DNA of 64,000 bases from Corylus avellana (lineage: Eukaryota; Streptophyta; Magnoliopsida; Fagales; Betulaceae), in the NCBI RefSeq assembly GCF_901000735.1, contig NC_081545.1:3702583-3766582 (forward strand), written 5' to 3'. A program made the position numbers and the translations under genes. Below are positions 18,955 through 30,239 of the stretch, one piece after another. Every line of letters begins with the position of its first letter. The stretch's first letter is position 1. The notes beneath the pieces were generated by a model, which saw only the letters and a list, made by a program, of their open reading frames with translations, made no database searches and had not been told where the DNA came from.

Positions 18955-20834
18955 CTACATATGTTTCTCACTCTCACGGCAACATTGTCCTACCAACAGT
19001 GCAATGATGTTTCTCTCTATCACTAGATTAAACAACAAGAAAACAATAAAAATGCTAAAATCAAAAAAGTGGTTAATGACATCCTTAAGTTTTTTTTTCA
19101 TACTATTGTTTTTGCACTTTTCAGCATTAATCCGCAACGTCAATTTCGCCAATTCAATTTTAAAACCCTTCTTCTGATCAACTATTTGGGCATTGAACTA
19201 TGACACAGGGAGTATAGCTTCTTCGTCAATCCATATAAAATAATCACAACCACGATCACCTTGTTTCTGCATATTTCACAAATGAGAATTAGTCACCAAC
19301 TATGCAAATATACTACCATAAATTTCCATCTTCGTATACATTTTCAAGCAATCCATTGGGGTTTCTTTCAGTTAAACCCAAGAGTAAGGTATCTGATCTT
19401 CTTCTTCCTGATGAGGAAAATATTCCATGATGATTTACTCTCTCTACCATTTTACGTGTTTATATTAGGCGTCTTTTGCGGTGTGTTCTTGATATTATGA
19501 TCAATTTTTTGTTAGGGTTTTGAGTGACAGTTTTTTTATAATTGTGTTTGGTTAAAATTATATATGTTTCATAAATACTCATGATATCTTCTGATCCATG
19601 CATATTTTTGTACTTCTTTTGTCATAAACTGGGATTGAATCCTCACTCATGCATATTATCCATGAGCAATTAAGAAATTAATAAAAATCTTGCACGACTT
19701 AAATCTGCTCAATCTAGCTAGATTGATTAAGCAAAATGCCTAAGGGAGCAGACTTTATGTTACAATAGATAAACAGAAAATATTGCCTTAATTAATTAGG
19801 CCACATAGAATTATGTACCAGTGAAGTTGTGGATCCGTTTGGAGGATAGAAAGCCTTTTATTGTGGTTTTCATTTTCATGACAGTTAATTAGGAAATCAA
19901 ATCACAAGTCATTAGGTCATGCTTTTTCCAAGGAAGACCACTCCGTTTTTATTTTACTATTCTTTTTTTGAGAAATTCCCCAAGTATATTTTATATAGAA
20001 TAATTAATTAAATTGATGGATTTATCTTTTGAAAATAGCATGCGAAGCTCTCTTTTTGTTCACCTTTTTTTTTTTTTTTCCTTTGAAAATTGGGATCCAC
20101 AACATGCATACAGCAGGCCTTTGAACCTTTGACACTTTTTTTTTTCAAAAGAAAAATAGCCGGCAAAATGCAGTTTGTGTCAAAGGTACGTTGTATCTCA
20201 TAAAAGTCGATCAAATGGTCCAACATGTCAACATTTGATGTAGTTTCATAATTTTACACAAATGAATAAGAAGATTCCTAAGTTTCTTACATCCTATTAA
20301 ATTAAGTAGAAAAGGCATTTTTAAAAGTCCAATAGACTCATGAATCTTAACACAAATAAATGAACAAAAGATAAAGATCATTTCCCTGCAATAATAAACG
20401 AAAATTGGTATCTATTTTCCATCAAACAGAAAAATTAAGTTCGGCAACAAAAACACTTCATACCTTTCAAGCAAAAAAAAATCGTTTTTCGTAAAACCCC
20501 TAATTTTTAAATCCCTAAATTTGCAAAACTTAATTTTGAAACACTAAATTTTCCAAAAAAAAATTTCCATCATTACTGCAAGAATGCTTTTTGTACCTTG
20601 TATTTATGCATCCAATAAATCTTCTACCAAGATTTTCCTTCGTGTGTAAAGTCATCACTAGTGATTCATTTCCGCATAAACATTTTGTACGTTTACTGCT
20701 AGTAGTAGACAAATTGGACGAACTTCCCACCGACAATCCATAGGCCCTCATATCAAACAAAATTTTTTTATAAATGCTACATTTATAAATGTAGCAAAAG
20801 CATCGTCATGAATGTCACTTGAAAACTTATCCAT
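18955..20834 (-). pseudogene. GRF-type zinc-finger gene, right arm copy
   Basis: Minus-strand exon 1 is 20834-20597 and exon 2 starts at 19266. The finger residues are as in the left copy (TKCLCGNES, HTKENLGRRFIGC, GDRGCDYFIWIDEEA), followed by the same TAG after LPVS and then KIELAKLTLRINAEKCKNN, KKKLKDVINHF and a hydrophobic stretch FSIFIVFLLFNLVI, stop at 18955. The coiled coil plus C-terminal membrane helix is the usual layout of this plant family. A 47-bp insert with the small palindrome gctacatttataaatgtagc near codon 10 breaks exon 1, and a change alters the GC before the donor (IGCI). This copy is more damaged than the left one. Confidence 0.75.
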
Positions 20835-20959
20835 CGTTGACGAGCTGCAAGAAATGGGATGGGTTTGAGATTTACAGGTGAAGACGAGTTTTATACTTGT
20901 GAGGCATGAGGAGCTGTGAGGTGTGAGAGGAGAAGACTAGGGTGAGGAGTGGAAAAGAC

Positions 20960-21295
20960 AAGTGAGCTGTGGTATTTGGCCTAACTTATATACAATAGCC
21001 AAAACGACATCGTTTTGGTACTTGTATATAAGTTAGGCCAAACGATGTCGCTTAAGGGGTAGAAATTTTTTGCTTTCACAAAAGGGCATTTTAGTCACTT
21101 CAAGTAAAAAAAAAAAAAAAAAAAGCACGTGGATGGCACGTGATGCATTTTTCATCTAAGTTGACAGGATTGACTAACAAAGTGGCCACTTTGACACATT
21201 TTGGTACTTTGTTGGGCTACTTTAGTGCCTTTTGAACATTGGAGGATCAACTCGCAAATAATTGTCAGTTTGGGGGGGCTTTTTTATATTTTTTC
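20960..21295 (-). repeat. MULE-like terminal region with hairpin, copy 2
   Basis: Mirror of 13493-13830. The hairpin is at 20972-21043 and the end motif is ggcttttttatatttttt. It lies upstream of the minus-strand GRF gene. Confidence 0.7.
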
Positions 21296-21306
21296 CGTAT
21301 ATATAG

Positions 21307-21537
21307 GTAAATTTAATCACTTAATCAATACTTTAACACTCCATGTGGGCTCAAACTCCCTTTTAATAGATGAGGCCTAACACATGAAATATTTAATTTA
21401 AATGGGGGGGTGATTTGACGGAGTCAAGGTTCGATCTCATAACCTTTAGCTCTGATACCATATTAAACTACCAGTTATCCTAAAAGTTTAAGCTTATAGG
21501 AAGAAATAAATTTAATCACTTAATCAATACTTTAACA
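21307..21537 (-). mobile_element. TRIM-type miniature LTR retrotransposon, right arm only
   Basis: On the minus strand a 77-bp LTR (21537-21461, starting TGTTAAAGTATTG) is followed at once by a perfect tRNA-Met primer-binding site (21460-21449, tggtatcagagc), a short non-coding interior and a partial second LTR (21338-21307) that repeats the first 32 bases. The second LTR is truncated. The left arm has an (AT)n tract here instead. Confidence 0.8.
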
Positions 21538-21595
21538 CATCCGGCTCACTACAACGTGACTAGTTATACCAAAATGAACAATTCCACTTTATATT

Positions 21596-21950
21596 AAGAA
21601 GTGCTAGAGAGCCAAGCAAATAAATTCAAAAAAAATTTTAAACTGACGTGGCAAGGGTTTTTAAATGAGGAGTGCTAGGCTTACAAACAAATTTTATAGA
21701 AAAACTTTTACAAACTGATGTAGCACAATATAATTAGGTTTTTAAAAATTTGAACTTATCTTATATTTAATTATGTTGTGCCAAATTAGTTTGTAAAAGT
21801 TTTTAAGTAGAATTTGTTTGTAAGCATAGCACTCTCCTTTGTAAATTAAAAAAAAAATGCAATTCTCACTCTCTTGTCTGTCACTCACAATCTATCACGT
21901 CAGTTTAAAAATTATTCTAAATTCATTTGTTTGGCTTCATAGCACTTCTC
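21596..21950. mobile_element. Nested MITE pair, right arm copy
   Basis: Outer ends agaagtgctagagagcc and agcacttct pair; the inner MITE (about 21667-21838, ggagtgctaggcttac / gtaagcatagcactc) is nested at the same site as in the left arm, so the nesting came before the duplication. Confidence 0.82.
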
Positions 21951-23819
21951 TTTTATATTTGTTTAGAATATATATGTGATTAATTACTCTTGCCAAAAAG
22001 GAAAAGACAATACCGATTGAGACGTTGAGTGATCTCGACCATCCAACATAAATTAAACTTTCTTTATTCTTTTTCCTTTTAAAAAAATAATTTTTTGGTT
22101 AACGCTCAGGGAGGACAATGAAGACAGCCTACGAGAAAGAGTGCATGGTTGGACTTATCAACATGCGTGTCCACGGCTCCCACAGTACTGTTTTTTGGGT
22201 CTCGTACGGCCTTAATTAGCAAGTGACCAGGTTCAATGAACCTAGGCGAACCACTCTCCCACCTCAGTTACATATAATGCTTCTCCATGGGTCACAGACA
22301 GAAAGAAACAGAGAGAAATCGTGTTCCAACTCCTTTTTTTATGTCTTTGGCTGTTCCTGCGTCTTTCAGCTGTCTTCCTTCCACTAAAGCTTCAACCTTT
22401 GAGCCAAATGGTATTTTTTTTTTCTATTTTCTTGATATATATAATATGTTCATCTTTTGTTATGGAATTTAGCTCTTTATGGTGGAATTCAGCTTTATTG
22501 TGTAGAAGGGGTTTTGGTTTCCAACAAAGATGCATCATATCATATATATCTATATACTTTCTTCAAACCCCATAAATGGGTCTCGAGTTAATAAAGTTTT
22601 TCAGGATTGTGAAGAATTTCTCATCTAAACAAATCCGGGTATTAGAATTTTTCTTTGTTTTTATTGTTTTATTATGTAGTTCATAATTGCCTTTATATAT
22701 ATATTCCGATTGTCTATTTCTTGATGCATATATCTATCTATACATATGTGTGTGTTATACATATGTATATATAGCTCAACAAAGCGGCTATTTCCGACCA
22801 TTGGATTCATAATTTTTTCGAGCAACTTGGGCAGGCACTATCAATGGAGGATATTGGGTGAGACCCGCACATGTGGAGTCAAAGAGGAGCGAGCCACACG
22901 TTCCTATAGCAGCAACATTTGCTGTTCCTGGTATGTTTAATGGCTTCTTCAATTCATGATGGGATTTAAGGAGCATATATGAGGAACAATATTTATGTGG
23001 GATGTGATGATGAAATTGCACTATGGTTTTTCTTATATGTCATGTTTGCAGTGGTGGTTAATGGAAGTATTGAAGATGATTATGAAAAGCTAACTAAGGA
23101 TCTTGGAAAAACTTCAACGTTGGAGATTACAACAAAAGCCCATGAAAAGCTCGGTGACAATATTATTGCTCTAGCTTTCAGGTATTTTTTGTCGCTTTCT
23201 TTATGGATATTCTTTATTTATATGCTAATTCCAAGTAGTAGATTAAGTCTTTTGTTTAGTTTATCTCGCAGAACTTTTTCCTTTTCTTGTATATTATCCT
23301 TGATTGTAAAATCAATCACTTGTACCCGATCAAGATAAAATAGATACACACTAGATCTGAACGTACAGTTTACACAAAATCATAGATCTCCCTCCATCCA
23401 CATGGTCCTCAATTTCTTCAATAAACTTGCATTCCTATGTAGATGATTTGCAGATTACTTCCCAACTTGCCTAGCCTCAGCTAGTGCGTGACATGGCTAA
23501 TGTTTCCATAACATGACAAAGTTGGATGGCTCAGGTATGCTCTTGCAGTTATTCAGTTCACCTTCAAAACATTATGATGCAGCCATATCCACGGCTAGCT
23601 AGTCTCACTCCTTGCAATCCCCCCCCGGCCGATCAAAACATCTTTCTTCCGTCTTCGTCAAAATCCCCTCTTTTTTTAGTGTACTCGGTATCAGAGCGGC
23701 CTAATAATTGCGGTCTCATAAAATTATTTGGATTGAGATTGCGTGCAATACTCAAGGTGTTGCATGCTGTACAATAGCTCTAATCTAACACATTAATTTA
23801 AAATAAATATTCGAGATTC

Positions 23820-24660
23820 TGCTACGTCATACTAATAAAAAACTAAAACTTTCACTTTTTCCAGCTATCTCGTTGTTACCCTCATTCCCACACTGCGACT
23901 ATCAGTCTCTCACCACCACCATCATTGGGAGGGGCCAATCAAATCATTATCACCATTTTTGTAGGTGATCACCTCAGTGGCCACATGAGTGGTTTGGCCA
24001 CCTCCTAGTGGGTGCTTCGACCACCCTCTACTTACCTTTGGGGGCAGCTAGACACCTTCTGTAGTGGTGGTGGGAGATTGGTAATGGTCAATCAAACCAC
24101 TTTAGTGGCCACAAGGTTGGTTCAGCCACCCCATCTAGTCTTTGGGGGTGGCTGAACCACCTTTTTTGGCCACAAAAGTGGTTTGACCACCTCTTAAGGA
24201 GTGGTTCGACAACCCAACTGGCCTTTGGTGTGGTTAGTGGGAGACTGGTAATGGCTGATCGAACCACTCCAGTAACCATCAAGGTGGTTTGGCCACCCCC
24301 AACTAGTCTTTAGAGGTGACAGAACCATCCAGTTTGACCATCACCTAGGGGGTGGTTCGACCACTTCCAACCGGCCTTTGTAGTGGCCAAGCCAGTCTTA
24401 GTGGTGGTGGTGATGGGATACTGATAATGGATTATTGAACCACCTCAGTGGCCACATGGTGGTTTGGCCACCCCCAACTACTCTTCATAGGTGGCAAGAC
24501 TACCTCTTTTGGCCACAGCAGTGGTTCAACCACCTCTGAGGGGATGATTCAACCATCCCCAACTGGCCTTTGGGCTGACCAGCCATCTCAATTAATGGTA
24601 GTGGTGGGAGGCCAATAATGGCAGTGCAGCGGTGAAGTTGCTGAAAATAAAGAAAAGAAG
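23820..24660. repeat. GGTGGC/GCCACC cluster (right arm, first unit)
   Basis: Mirrored family member with the border aactttcactttttccag..tcgttgttaccctca on the left and gcagcggtgaagttgc on the right. No real ORFs. Confidence 0.8.
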
Positions 24661-25920
24661 GCGCAATACCCTAGATCTCAATCCAAATTATTCTACCATC
24701 ATGACTGTTTCCCACCTATGCATGCATGCGTTGGTTAAGGTTGTTCCAAATTTACTAATTAATTTGTTTCTTTCTAAGCCTTTTACAAGATTAATTACTC
24801 CTTATTAATACTGACTTTGTAGGCGTCTCACCCAAATGTACGTTTGCTTTGTCAATTCCAAATTTAATCAATAAAATATGATGGAACAGCAAGCAAGTAG
24901 TCAATATATATATAACTAAACATTGTGAGTGAGGCATGCAGGATTTTGGAAAACAAGTGTACGGCGCTTATAAACAAAAAAGAGAAACAAAAAGAGCATG
25001 AAGAGGAGCCTGGATTTGCTAGAAACGGAAAGTCATTACTCATTAGATGATAGCTAAGTGGTTTGACCACCTCTTAGGGGATTGTTCGACAACCCAACTA
25101 GCCTTTGGGGTGGTTGGTGGTTGACTAGTAATGGCTGATTGAACCACTCTAATAGCCATCGAGGTGGTTTGGCCACCCTCAATTAGTATTTGGAGGTGGC
25201 AAAACCATCCCTGTTGGCCATAGAAGTTGTTTGACCATCACCTAGGGCTGGCTCGACGACTTCCAACTGGCCTTTGGGGTGGCCAAGCCACTCTCAGTGG
25301 TGGTGGTGGTACATGGGAGATTGATAATGGCTGATCGAATCACCTCAGTGGCCACTTGGTGGTTTGGCCACCCCCAACTAGTCTTTATGGGTGGCAGAAC
25401 CACCTCCTTTGGCCATAAGAGTGGTTCAACTACCTCCGAGGGGATGATTCAACCATCCCAACTGGCCTTTGGGGTGACTAGCCACTCTCAATGGTAGCGG
25501 TGGGAGGCTATTAATGGCAGTGCAGCGATGAGGTTGCTTAAAAGAAAGAAAACAAGGCCCAATACCCTAGATCTCAATCCAAATTATTCTACCATCATGA
25601 CTGTACATGCATGCGTTGGTTAAGGTTGTTCCAAATTTTCTAATTAATTTGTTTCTTTCTAAGCCTTTTTCAAGGTTAATTACTCCTTAATAGTGACTTT
25701 GTAGGCGTCTCACCCAAATGTTTGCTTTGTCAATTCCAAATTTAATCAATAAAATATGATGGATCAGCAAGCAAATAGTCAATATATAAATTAAACATGG
25801 TGACTGAGGCAAGAATTTGGAAACAAATGTACGGCGCTTATAAACAAAAAAGAGAGAAAAAGAGCATGAAGAGGAGCCTGGATTTGCTAGGAACGGAAAG
25901 TCATTACTCATTTGATGATA
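24661..25920. repeat. Tandem duplication in the right-arm APR-like intron
   Basis: Two direct units each hold a GTGG block and the segment running from cctagatctcaatccaaatt to ctcatt(a/t)gatgatagct: 24661-25055 and 25555-25920, with a second GTGG block at 25056-25545 between. The left arm has only one. The junction near 25055 passes from gatagcta straight into gtggtttgaccacc. Confidence 0.8.
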
Positions 25921-26967
25921 GCTAATAGATAAATTCCCGTTTTCATCATATAATTAAGCCACATGGTGGCGTCACTCAACTTCTGCTGTCATTTTCCTAT
26001 ATAACTTAATAACTTTGGCTACCAATTAAGAGGATGATTACTGCCACATGCAGATTCCAAAAGTAACCATTAGTTTGCAAGAGAAATAATGATATTGAAA
26101 AGATAAAAAAGGAGAAATAAAATAAATAAATAAAGGAACTTTCTCGATGCAATAGAGTGTATGTCGGTGAATTTTGTCCATATGTTTTTGTCTGTTATTG
26201 AGTACTTTCACAATAATTAATGTGGAACCTTCATCGAACTGGTTTGTTTTGTAGTGGAGCCGAGGATGTCACTTGGATGGAATCATGGTTAACTGGTTGC
26301 CATCTGTCGGTGTTCATTGATGCTCTTAAGGAGGTGAGGGCTATGGAAGGATCATCAGATGGCTTTTTGATTATGATTTCTAAAGCCAAATTATACCTAT
26401 CTTCTTGTACGGAACTGGGATTACTGAGCAGCAGTAATATGCATTTGCTGCAGCAATGTGCTTGGTAGAGAGATCCTATCTTCTCGTACTTACAAGAGAA
26501 GAGTTCCCCTTTGCAACTTCAAAGTTTCTAAGCTTTTGTGGTCATGAATTTGCTGCTGCTGCTGCTGCTGTAAACATGGTCCAAAAGGCTATCTCTCCCT
26601 TTGTTCTTACGTTTTCAGTAGTGGAAAGGCGAACACAGGGAGCACTATATATATATGGTGGTAGTGATGTGCTTAACGCATTCTATCGCTTCTTGCAGTA
26701 CTACTAGAATAATCTGCTTGTTAATTAGAAGTTTCATGTCCTAGCATAATATTGTGAGTTTTCTTTTCTTCGTGGTGAGAAAGACTTAATTCCCAGTTGA
26801 ATTTTAAACTTCATGATGTATTATATATATATTCTAGCATATTGAGTGTTTTTTCCAAGTCAAATAAAGTTTTGTTCTTTCTCTTTCCGATTGTCTACTT
26901 AATTTTAAAGTTCATTAGCCTAGCCAAGGGAAGCTCAAGCTAGCTAGCTCAAACCCTTCACATTGCC

Positions 26968-27805
26968 TGTCAATTAAGGATAATTCTCAACCAACCTCTT
27001 AACTGCAAGTTTTGAATTCATCACAGCATTCGTGAAGTTCTGCACTTCTACTCAATTGAGTAAGACAGCAAACCACATTTCCATTTATTTGTATTTTACA
27101 TGGTCTTAGAGCTATTCCTACGCATAGCATGCACCACCGCGCCTTCCTCTAACCCACACACAGCTCTCCACAACCTCTACAATTGCTTTCCAATCAAACT
27201 CACAAAGACTACTATCTCTTTTGGAAAGCTCAAGTGGTCCCTCAATTGGTCCCTCAATTAAAGGGAGTTGGCCTTTTTCCGATATGTGGATGGCTCTATC
27301 TATCCACCACCAAAAACTATCACCACTCACCTTAGCATTGGTACCACTACCTTTGCTCCCATTCCTGATTTTCTGCATTGGCACCTACATGATTAATTAA
27401 ACCTCGGTGCTCTCATTTCTTCTTTCAGAAAACATTATCACCCATGTGGTCAAATCCCTAAATTCACAAAATTTAGGGATCACTAATCGTCTCTCTTGTC
27501 CTCACACATACCAATAAAATGGTACGGAGAAACGTAAACACCACCATATAGTCAAGATAGGCTTGGCTTTACTCTCTCATACACATGTACCTCTGAATTA
27601 TTGGGATGATGCGTTTTAGACGGCTTGTTATCTTATAAATCATCCGCCTACGCCTATTCTATACAATTCATCACCTTACGAGATTCTTGTTTGCTCTTCA
27701 CCAGATTATTTTTTTATACGTGTCTTTGGGAGTTCTCTTTGGTCAAATTTACATCCATATAATTCTTAGGATTTCTAGCCTCGTTTAACTTAATGCGTTT
27801 TCTTG
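26968..27805 (+). mobile_element. Copia element of the right arm, LTR to integrase, truncated
   Basis: Mirror of 8057-8886. Target duplicate ttgcc (26963-26967), LTR 26968-27100 (133 bp), primer-binding site 27101-27112 (tggtcttagagc, one change), gag start and integrase fragment, then cut at 27805 by a second retrotransposon. Since the same insertion with the same target site is in both arms, it predates the duplication. Confidence 0.88.
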
Positions 27806-29755
27806 TGTAAGTTTTAAGTATTGGCTAAATGTTTGGTGAGCAAAATGGATTCAAAGTGCCAAATCACTATGGGAGTCCGAAAGAGATTCATAGCCGTCCG
27901 GACGAGATTTAAAAGCTACACAATTAATTTTATCCCGAGAGCCTCGTCTGCAAGCCCGTTTGCAACGGCGTTCGAACGACCACTTACGAAAACAATATTT
28001 CTCGTGTTTTAAGAGCCCCGTCCGAACGAGCCCATTTACCGTCCAAACAGCCTGTAGTCTGCTAGGTTTAATTTAAATGTAATTGAGTCATAATTAGGCT
28101 ATGGGAGTCTGCTAGGTTTAATTTAAATGTAATTGAGTCCTAATTAGACTAGGGGTCTTTGTATTATATATATAGATCTCTACAGATCTGTATGACTACA
28201 AATTTATGAATCTAGAATTCGTCGTCGTGTACTAATAGAGTCTGTGATATAGAGAGTATGTTCTCTCTCTTAGAGTGATCATTTGTTTTTACTTGTTGAT
28301 TGTTGAAGTGAAGTCAACCGGAGTTCCGGTGAAAGGAGATTACGTAGAAGGATTGTGCCAGTTGTCTCTGGAAAGGGCTACTGTGGTAGAAGGCAAGTAG
28401 GTCGCTTGTTTTATACAAGATCGTGTCAGTTGCAAAGGTTTTGTAAATGTGAATGTCTTGTAATCCTTTATTCTTTTACTGAATTAGTTGATTTATTGGG
28501 TTTGGCTACCCCGAAGAAGTTTTACAATTAGAGAGTTCTCTAATTGGTTTCCTCTTCGTAACCAAAATATCAATGTTGTTTATTGTTTATTGTTTCATAT
28601 ATTTTTGGTTGTTTATTAATTGTTAGATCAGATCTATTTTCGCATAAATTGTGTGAAACACCTATACATTCAAAATAGGTGTCGTTTGGTATTGTATATA
28701 GAATTTTCAATTGGTATCAAAGCGGGTTCACTTTGTCAAATGATTAAATTTCTGAGTGTGATCCTATATACTTTCTAGATGTCCCAAACTCTTGATTGTT
28801 TCGAAACTGTTGATAATATTTTTTGTGAAACTATTATGTCTTCTGATAAACAATCTTATTCTGATTATGATTCTGATAATGAAATTGATCTTCAAGAGAC
28901 TTATAATTTGTTGTTTGTGAAATTCTCTGAGCTACAAGTTATTAATTCCAAGAATCTAAAAAAACTCAAAGAGGCTGAACAGGATAAAGATGAGCTAATT
29001 GGTGAATTGAGTGATTCTCTTGATTTGTGTAAAACATTTAAATCTAAAAATCATGATCTTGCTAATAAAGTTGAGTCATTAGAGAATGAATTAAAGGAAT
29101 CCAAAACTCTATTGCAAAAATTCTCTAATGATAATCTTGACAAAATTTTGCATACCCAAAAATCTACTTGTGATAAACCTGTGATTGATTTTGACAAGAT
29201 TATTGCTCCTTCCTCTAACCTTGTTTCCTCTTCCAAGAAAGTTTTTGTTGAAACAAAAAACTTGGAAGAGCCATTGGAAAAAGATAAGCTAGTTGCTCTT
29301 CACTCTTCAAGAAGAAGAGGAAAAGAAGTCTTAAAGAAAAAGAAGAAAATAGCCACTCTGACCTCAATAGGTAAGAAGGGTAAGAAAGGTAAGTACTCTC
29401 GTGCTGATCACTTTTTACGTAGAAACAACTCCAACATTGTTTACCTTGCAAGGAACCAACATTCTCAAAGGTTCATTCCTACATGTCATCATTGTGGTAA
29501 GGTTGGGCATATTCGCCCTATTTGTTTTCAGTTGAATAATCATGAGCCAAAAAGAGACTATTTTCATTCTAGGGATAGTCATGAGGAATTATTCAACATG
29601 TAAGGGGTGTTATCACCCAATTAAATGACTTTGACAAGAGTCACACTTCTGTTCCCAAAATGAAGAAAGTTTGGGTTAAGAAGGTTGATACCGTTCACCC
29701 GTTAAAGGGGAGTGGTATTGGACTCACCTAGTTTAGGTGGGCACATTGCATGCCT
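27806..29755 (+). mobile_element. Gag-only copia element (TR-GAG/LARD-like), plus-strand copy, 3' end lost in gap
   Basis: LTR 27806-28709 (904 bp, TGTAAGTTTT..TTTTCA), primer-binding site 28712-28723 (tggtatcaaagc), a gag ORF 50 bp later, then a gap. It sits in the integrase of the older copia element. The five bases before it (tcttg, 27801-27805) would be its target duplicate, but the right flank (expected tcttgcaatatag) is not in this contig. Confidence 0.85.
28779..29603 (+). CDS. Copia gag (coiled-coil and CCHC zinc knuckle), open in this copy
   Basis: 274 codons from MSQTLDCFETVDN. Acidic N-terminus (SDYDSDNEIDLQ), a long predicted coiled coil (about residues 45-115: LGELSDSLDL-like, ANKVESLENELKESKTL), a lysine-rich block (KEVLKKKKK, KKGKKGK) and a CCHC knuckle at C236-x2-C239-x4-H244-x4-C249 (CHHCGKVGHIRPIC). 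This is the C-terminal half of a copia gag. The N-terminal capsid-like half is absent although the ATG lies right after the primer-binding site, so the deletion belongs to the element family. The stop at 29601 comes about 45 codons earlier than in the minus copy (..LFNMLRGVITQLND). Gag packages RNA. Without pol the element would need help in trans. Confidence 0.8.
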   Translation: MSQTLDCFETVDNIFCETIMSSDKQSYSDYDSDNEIDLQETYNLLFVKFSELQVINSKNLKKLKEAEQDKDELIGELSDSLDLCKTFKSKNHDLANKVESLENELKESKTLLQKFSNDNLDKILHTQKSTCDKPVIDFDKIIAPSSNLVSSSKKVFVETKNLEEPLEKDKLVALHSSRRRGKEVLKKKKKIATLTSIGKKGKKGKYSRADHFLRRNNSNIVYLARNQHSQRFIPTCHHCGKVGHIRPICFQLNNHEPKRDYFHSRDSHEELFNM

Positions 29756-29855
29756 NNNNNNNNNNNNNNNNNNNNNNNNNNNNNNNNNNNNNNNNNNNNN
29801 NNNNNNNNNNNNNNNNNNNNNNNNNNNNNNNNNNNNNNNNNNNNNNNNNNNNNNN
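29756..29855. other. Assembly gap (100 N) between two inverted gag-only copia copies
   Basis: The left contig ends in the post-gag region (..gcatgcct) and the right contig starts inside a minus-strand LTR. Confidence 0.95.
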
Positions 29856-30239
29856 ATGCAGAAATGCGTAGTCATACAGATCTGTAGAGATCTATATATA
29901 TAATACAAAGACCCCTAGTCTAATTAGGACTCAATTACATTTAAATTAAACCTAACAGACTACGGGCCGTTCGGACGGTAAATGGGCTCGTCCGGACGGG
30001 GCTCTTAAAACATGGAAAATATTGTTCTTGTAAGTGGTCGTCTGAACGCCGTTGCAAACGGGCTTGCAGACGAGGCTCTCAGGATAAAATTAAATGTGTA
30101 ACTTTTAAATCTCGTCCGGACGGCTATGAATCTCGTTCGGACGCCCATAGTGATTTGGCACTTTGAATCCATTTTGCTCACCGAACATTTAGCCAACACT
30201 TAAAACTTACAAACTCCCCCTTTGGCAATTTCGGAAACG

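Larger units (their letters stand above)
22341..26468 (+). pseudogene. APR: Truncated APS reductase-like gene, right arm copy
   Basis: Exons 22341-22410, 22835-22930, 23052-23181 and 26255-26468 have exactly the same lengths (70, 96, 130, 214) and phases as the left copy and again give 169 codons ending TAG. Differences are single residues (TINGGYW here, TINGRYW there; VPIAATFAVP here, VPLAATFAAP there). APR similarity runs from the transit-like start MSLAVPASF through HVESKRSEPH and EDDYEKLTKDLGKTS to SGAEDV, then fades. Intron 3 is 3.1 kb because of an extra GTGG/tandem unit. Downstream, a one-base deletion relative to the left arm (gatcct for gatccct) shifts the frame in which REEFPFATSKFLSFCGHEF is read. 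Identical open structure in both arms suggests recent duplication, alleles or constraint. An active enzyme is excluded because the C-terminal two thirds are missing. Confidence 0.65.
19084..27805 (-). repeat. Right arm of inverted repeat 1
   Basis: Reverse complement of 8057-15642. It is longer because of a TRIM (21307-21537), an extra GTGG unit with a tandem duplication (about 24640-25920) and small inserts. It is cut at 27805 by a gag-only LTR element. It belongs to the contig 17667-29755, whereas the other arm is in contig 7320-15642. Confidence 0.92.

Noticed and set aside
13493..21295. Treating the whole block as one MULE with 2-kb TIRs and a defined target duplication
   Set aside because: The inverted homology extends far beyond these ends on both sides and flanking (TA)n tracts make any 9-bp duplicate unreadable; only the terminal regions are annotated.
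29215..29451. Minus-strand ORF in the gag
   Set aside because: Shadow of the lysine-rich part of gag.
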